Shown here: positions 61,601 to 64,000 of the stretch, one piece after another | How the letters are laid out: each line of letters opens with the position of its first letter | Numbering within the stretch: position 1 is the stretch's first letter | NCBI RefSeq assembly: GCF_030505195.1 | Contig: NZ_CP129672.1 | Coordinates: 4,684,501-4,748,500 of the forward strand | DNA length: 64,000 nucleotides | Origin: Comamonas testosteroni | Lineage (GTDB): Bacteria > Pseudomonadota > Gammaproteobacteria > Burkholderiales > Burkholderiaceae_C | Direction of reading: 5' to 3' | The notes under the pieces: generated by a model | What the model was told of the DNA's origin: nothing | Databases searched by the model: none | The model's input: the letters and a program-made list of their open reading frames with translations, nothing else | Translations under genes and position numbers: made by a program

Positions 61601-64000
61601 GCGAATCCTCGCTGGATGGGGGCGGGAAGCCAACGCAAGCCAATGGCTGGATGAGCAGCAGTTGTCTCAAGGTCGACGAAGGGGCGGGCGGACTGACCTA
61701 CTTGCAGTCCGAAGCGGACTTTGCGGCTTGCGAGGCCAGCAAGGGCACGGCTGCCAATGGTGTCGAAATCCAGTGCATCAAGGACGGCCCCCACACCGTC
61801 ACAGTGCTCCAGGGTGAAGCCTGTATCCCAGGCTACAACGCGAGCACGAAAAAGGTGACGGACTGCTCAGGCGTGGGCCAGCCCACAAGCGAGATCGTGG
61901 CCGATAAACCCGCCAATTGCACTGCGCCGACCTGCGTGGAATTGTGGGACGGCAGGAAGTGGACCTACAACGGCGACTATTGGTCCGACAAGAAGACGAC
62001 GATCGAGACGATGACCGGCACGATCGAGACGGAAACGTCGAAGGGTAGGAAAATTGGCTTCAGCGGTTACTTGGAGTCCCCTGCAAGATGCTATTCACGT
62101 GAGGAATGGAATGCACAATGGCCGCTTCCGCCTGAACTCAAAGTCCCCCCGGGAGGGCGGCCGCAGCCAGGAACGCAGCCATGGACACAGCTTCCCGCGA
62201 CCCACACGGCCTGTGGCAAGCTGCCCTGCGAAGAATTGGGTGCGCAAACCGCCACAGGAGGAAGCACCAACTCGCTGGCCGACGTGGCCCAGTACTACTA
62301 TGCGACCGACCTTCGCCCTGACAGCGACAATGTGGTAAAGCCCGCAGGTAACGCAGCGGAGGATGACAAGGCGACATGGCAGCACATGAGCACCTATGTG
62401 ATTGGCATGGGCGTTTCGGGGACGCTCAAGTACGACAAGAACTACAAGAATGGTGCGGGCGATTTCGCCGACCTGCGCACGGGCAAGAAGACCTGGCCGG
62501 TCTGGCCCACTGAGGGCACGACGAACTACGAGCAACGGCAATCCATCGATGATTTCTGGCATACCGCCGTGAATGGCCGGGGCCTGTACTTCAGCGCCAA
62601 TGATCCCAAGGCCATCGAGGCCGGCCTGAGCGAGGTGTTCACAGACATTCGCGCCGCCATGGGTTCGGGGGCTGGCGTGGCGGTGTCCTCCGCGCTGGTA
62701 AGTGCCGACAGCCAATACGCCTACGGCGCCACTTACAAGACCGGCCGATGGTCTGGCGACCTGCTGGCCTACAAGATCGATCCGCAATCGGGCCAGCGCA
62801 CACAGATTGAGGGTTGGTCGGCACGGGCCAGGCTCGATGCCCGTGATCAGGCCAGCGACCCACGCAGGATTTACTTCATGGACGGCAACAGGACGCGAAA
62901 GCCATTCACATGGAGCGGGCTGGGCAGCAGCCTGCAAAGCAACTTTAGCGGCACCCATGCCTCAAGCCGTCTGGCACAGTACGACCAGATGTCGACCGCG
63001 CAAAAGCAGGCCGCCCTGGGCCAGAATCTGGTGGACTTCATTCGCGGCGACCAGAGCAAGGAGGGCTTCACCCAGGACCAGAATGGCAGGCTGTACCGTA
63101 CGCGCGAGAGCAGGCTGGGCGACATCATCGGCTCCCAGCCGCTGTATGTGGGAGCGCCACCGCACAAGTACCGGGATGCAGGTCATAGCGCCTTTCGACT
63201 GGCCCAGCGTGGCCGCACGCCGATGGTGTATGTGGGGGGCAACGATGGCATGCTGCATGCCTTCTATGCGGAGGTAGACCCGCGTGCTTCTGCCACCGAA
63301 GGCCGCAAGCAGGTGCAGACGGCTGCACGCGAGGCCTGGGCCTTTGTGCCGACGACCGTGATGCCAGAGCTGCCCAGACTGGCCAGCGTCAGCTATGAAG
63401 GCGGTCACCGCTACTTCGTGGACGGCTCTCCTGTGACGGCCGACATCCAGGCCGGCGGCACCTGGAAAACCATCCTGGTGGGCGGATTCAACAAGGGCGG
63501 CAAGGGCTACTATGCGCTGGATATCACCGACCCGCAGGACCCCAAGCCGCTATGGGAAGTCAACAGCACGAGCATCTCCACCATGGGCCATAGCTTTGGG
63601 CGGCCACTGGTGTCCAAGTTGCCTGACGGGCGCTGGGCCGTGTTCCTGACCTCGGGCTACAACAATACGGATAACAAGGGGTATCTCTATGTGCTTGATG
63701 CCAACGACGGCAGCATCATCCACACGATTGCCACAGCAGGCAGCGGCCTGAGGGAGATCAACAACTTCGTACGCAACCCGGCCATCGACAACACTACGCA
63801 GCTGCTGTATGGCGGCGATCTGGAGGGCAATGTCTGGCGCTTCGAGTTCAATAAGGACGGCTCAGCCAAGAGCGCGAAGAAGGTCGTTCAACTGGTGGAC
63901 GAAGGCAGCAAGCCTCAGCCCATCACCACGCGTATGGAACTGGTGCCCACTTCTGCGGCGTCCGAGAGGCCGCGCATCCTGGTGGGAACCGGCAGGCTGT
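58639..64000 (+). CDS. pilY1: PilY1-like type IV pilus tip/assembly protein with Cys-rich insertion (3' end outside window)
   Basis: Open from the ATG at 58639 (GGGAGG upstream) to the window edge, at least 1787 codons. After a signal peptide (ASLAGVISLGLLVFAGRMAV) there is a vWA-like domain with MIDAS pattern DTSDSMKW and later HYAIVTTDGYWNVGQE. About residues 575-1196 form a cysteine-rich insertion with close to 40 cysteines in repeats of the form C-x(n)-[ND]-G-[aromatic]-x(3-6)-C. The C-terminal PilY1 beta-propeller begins near residue 1370 (GDIIGSQPLYVGAPPHKYRD, VGGNDGMLHAFYAEV, LVGGFNKGGKGYYALDITDP). Known PilY1 proteins are near 1100-1200 residues, so this one is unusually long. Confidence 0.93.
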   Translation, partial: MHQKLTYRLRPFITASLAGVISLGLLVFAGRMAVANAPAQDAVQISDTPLGVMADQNKPNVMLLLDTSDSMKWTHMPDDWEQDATTYFPVGYKSALCNTLYYNPQTTYALPKRPDGRDMDAPAFENAWKDGYDQSLGTVDLSKNFQAYDNDTRRRAFYEDPAQPAYFFEWRKYSAAFVQMPHFEGPSENLGVCNKITPYLDWKPVRVDDGTLRVNEQSPNIYGGGPDGYWTRRAIPADKKQNFANWYSYYRTRINMAKSSVSLAFSTLNDNFRIGFLTVANPGAGPHSKFLPVADFNTDGKQQWLEAIQTVKTGGTSPAREALARVGRYYAGQSDSINASMTPFVDPVVSACQRHYAIVTTDGYWNVGQESAGPVKIDGKTLVGQQDGPPESLTDADGLRPRPIFDGSVSGTKDVHDAEVRYGAEWCSQWQLTTPGGGTKTETTYKKIVKKDVLKQAWSTATLSWMKKSTRTLREYFGKISDIEEQLEWPKRVRSYWYSQRTDQVNVKGYRQRITWDYVTKTQYRWKSTSTWSTETQTPWASALAIQTRQKRYFYWYKNPAVGERDLKTTDKAVCDPFPGGCRVEGSDQWSVVQSCSAGMDGFFKVECETQKVSVSAKDFCDRNGQYVAGLGLIQCEGTTSVAPYSGPVAACGTLHPDLRDKIIAASQGHGGSPLSMVQFSNCDSRHWEEKFVTADECKSVPPTKDNGFKTTRCIKEDFGSHTDNSCQITTTPVLDASNNNLYSECKKKSDYEWTAECTAGPMDDASGRMNTQCGSRGDPDPGYDFYTGPKSCTPGIQKNGYFYECTPLPSTWSGPVQQGSSACWNSSDGEKTCEKQSSSWWPAETCSAEAPSASNGWVGRECANRGDGDVTDPPSCKPAPGKEGIALPESGPRAPGTCTPQAATPENGCIYSRCTVDGLDPTDVPINYCTPNAASAINDWAQTTCTRVDEYHSRVPSCSQQGWLDGFKTISSCRNDSKATDMAYGTCESSLDGGGKPTQANGWMSSSCLKVDEGAGGLTYLQSEADFAACEASKGTAANGVEIQCIKDGPHTVTVLQGEACIPGYNASTKKVTDCSGVGQPTSEIVADKPANCTAPTCVELWDGRKWTYNGDYWSDKKTTIETMTGTIETETSKGRKIGFSGYLESPARCYSREEWNAQWPLPPELKVPPGGRPQPGTQPWTQLPATHTACGKLPCEELGAQTATGGSTNSLADVAQYYYATDLRPDSDNVVKPAGNAAEDDKATWQHMSTYVIGMGVSGTLKYDKNYKNGAGDFADLRTGKKTWPVWPTEGTTNYEQRQSIDDFWHTAVNGRGLYFSANDPKAIEAGLSEVFTDIRAAMGSGAGVAVSSALVSADSQYAYGATYKTGRWSGDLLAYKIDPQSGQRTQIEGWSARARLDARDQASDPRRIYFMDGNRTRKPFTWSGLGSSLQSNFSGTHASSRLAQYDQMSTAQKQAALGQNLVDFIRGDQSKEGFTQDQNGRLYRTRESRLGDIIGSQPLYVGAPPHKYRDAGHSAFRLAQRGRTPMVYVGGNDGMLHAFYAEVDPRASATEGRKQVQTAAREAWAFVPTTVMPELPRLASVSYEGGHRYFVDGSPVTADIQAGGTWKTILVGGFNKGGKGYYALDITDPQDPKPLWEVNSTSISTMGHSFGRPLVSKLPDGRWAVFLTSGYNNTDNKGYLYVLDANDGSIIHTIATAGSGLREINNFVRNPAIDNTTQLLYGGDLEGNVWRFEFNKDGSAKSAKKVVQLVDEGSKPQPITTRMELVPTSAASERPRILVGTGRL

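Overview
The window reads as chromosomal DNA of a Betaproteobacterium of the family Comamonadaceae, most likely Comamonas or a close relative. The grounds are a cysI-DUF934-cysH-cysD-cysN sulfate cluster, a beta-class porin, a Bug-type (TctC) solute receptor, a PilE/FimT/PilV/PilW/PilX/PilY1 minor pilin operon, and GC-rich intergenic repeats I associate with this family. No rRNA, tRNA, CRISPR array or replication origin was seen.

Layout. 0-5.6 kb: assimilatory sulfate reduction, all on the minus strand (cysI, DUF934, cysH, cysD, cysN) followed by a 7Fe ferredoxin cut by the window edge. 5.9-10.4 kb: a CorC/HlyC-type membrane protein, mnmC, and a TRIC/UPF0126 channel gene behind a tandem glycine riboswitch. 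10.6-17.3 kb: cytochrome b561 and a three-part heavy-metal RND efflux system with a His-rich membrane protein. 17.6-18.9 kb: an intact IS30-family element.

19-33.4 kb is the most distinctive region, an organosulfur acquisition island. It holds three sulfonate-type binding proteins but only one permease/ATPase pair, two flavin-dependent monooxygenases (NtaA/DszA-like and SsuD-like), a thiol dioxygenase beside a four-domain rhodanese, a membrane-anchored cytochrome c, and a coupled aldolase / acyl-CoA dehydrogenase-like / 2-hydroxyacid dehydrogenase chain. Its transcription units start behind related promoter motifs; two share 16 identical bases (GTTTTTCTTCGTTGGT). My reading is a sulfur-starvation regulon that releases sulfite or sulfide from organic sulfur and feeds the cys genes at the left end.

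33.8-54.2 kb is a mosaic of single genes: VOC protein, diguanylate cyclase, LysR regulator with a divergent FAD monooxygenase, porin, phytase-like lipoprotein, TetR with a divergent FabF-like synthase, TauE/SafE exporter with a divergent AraC regulator, HD phosphohydrolase, CorA, a decayed IS1182-type transposase, Bug receptor, Gre-like factor and a second AraC regulator. 54.2-55.2 kb is AT-rich with two candidate small ORFs. 55.25-64 kb is a type IV pilus minor pilin operon ending in an open pilY1 that carries a large cysteine-rich repeat insertion. Simple-sequence repeats lie before pilY1 and inside pilX.
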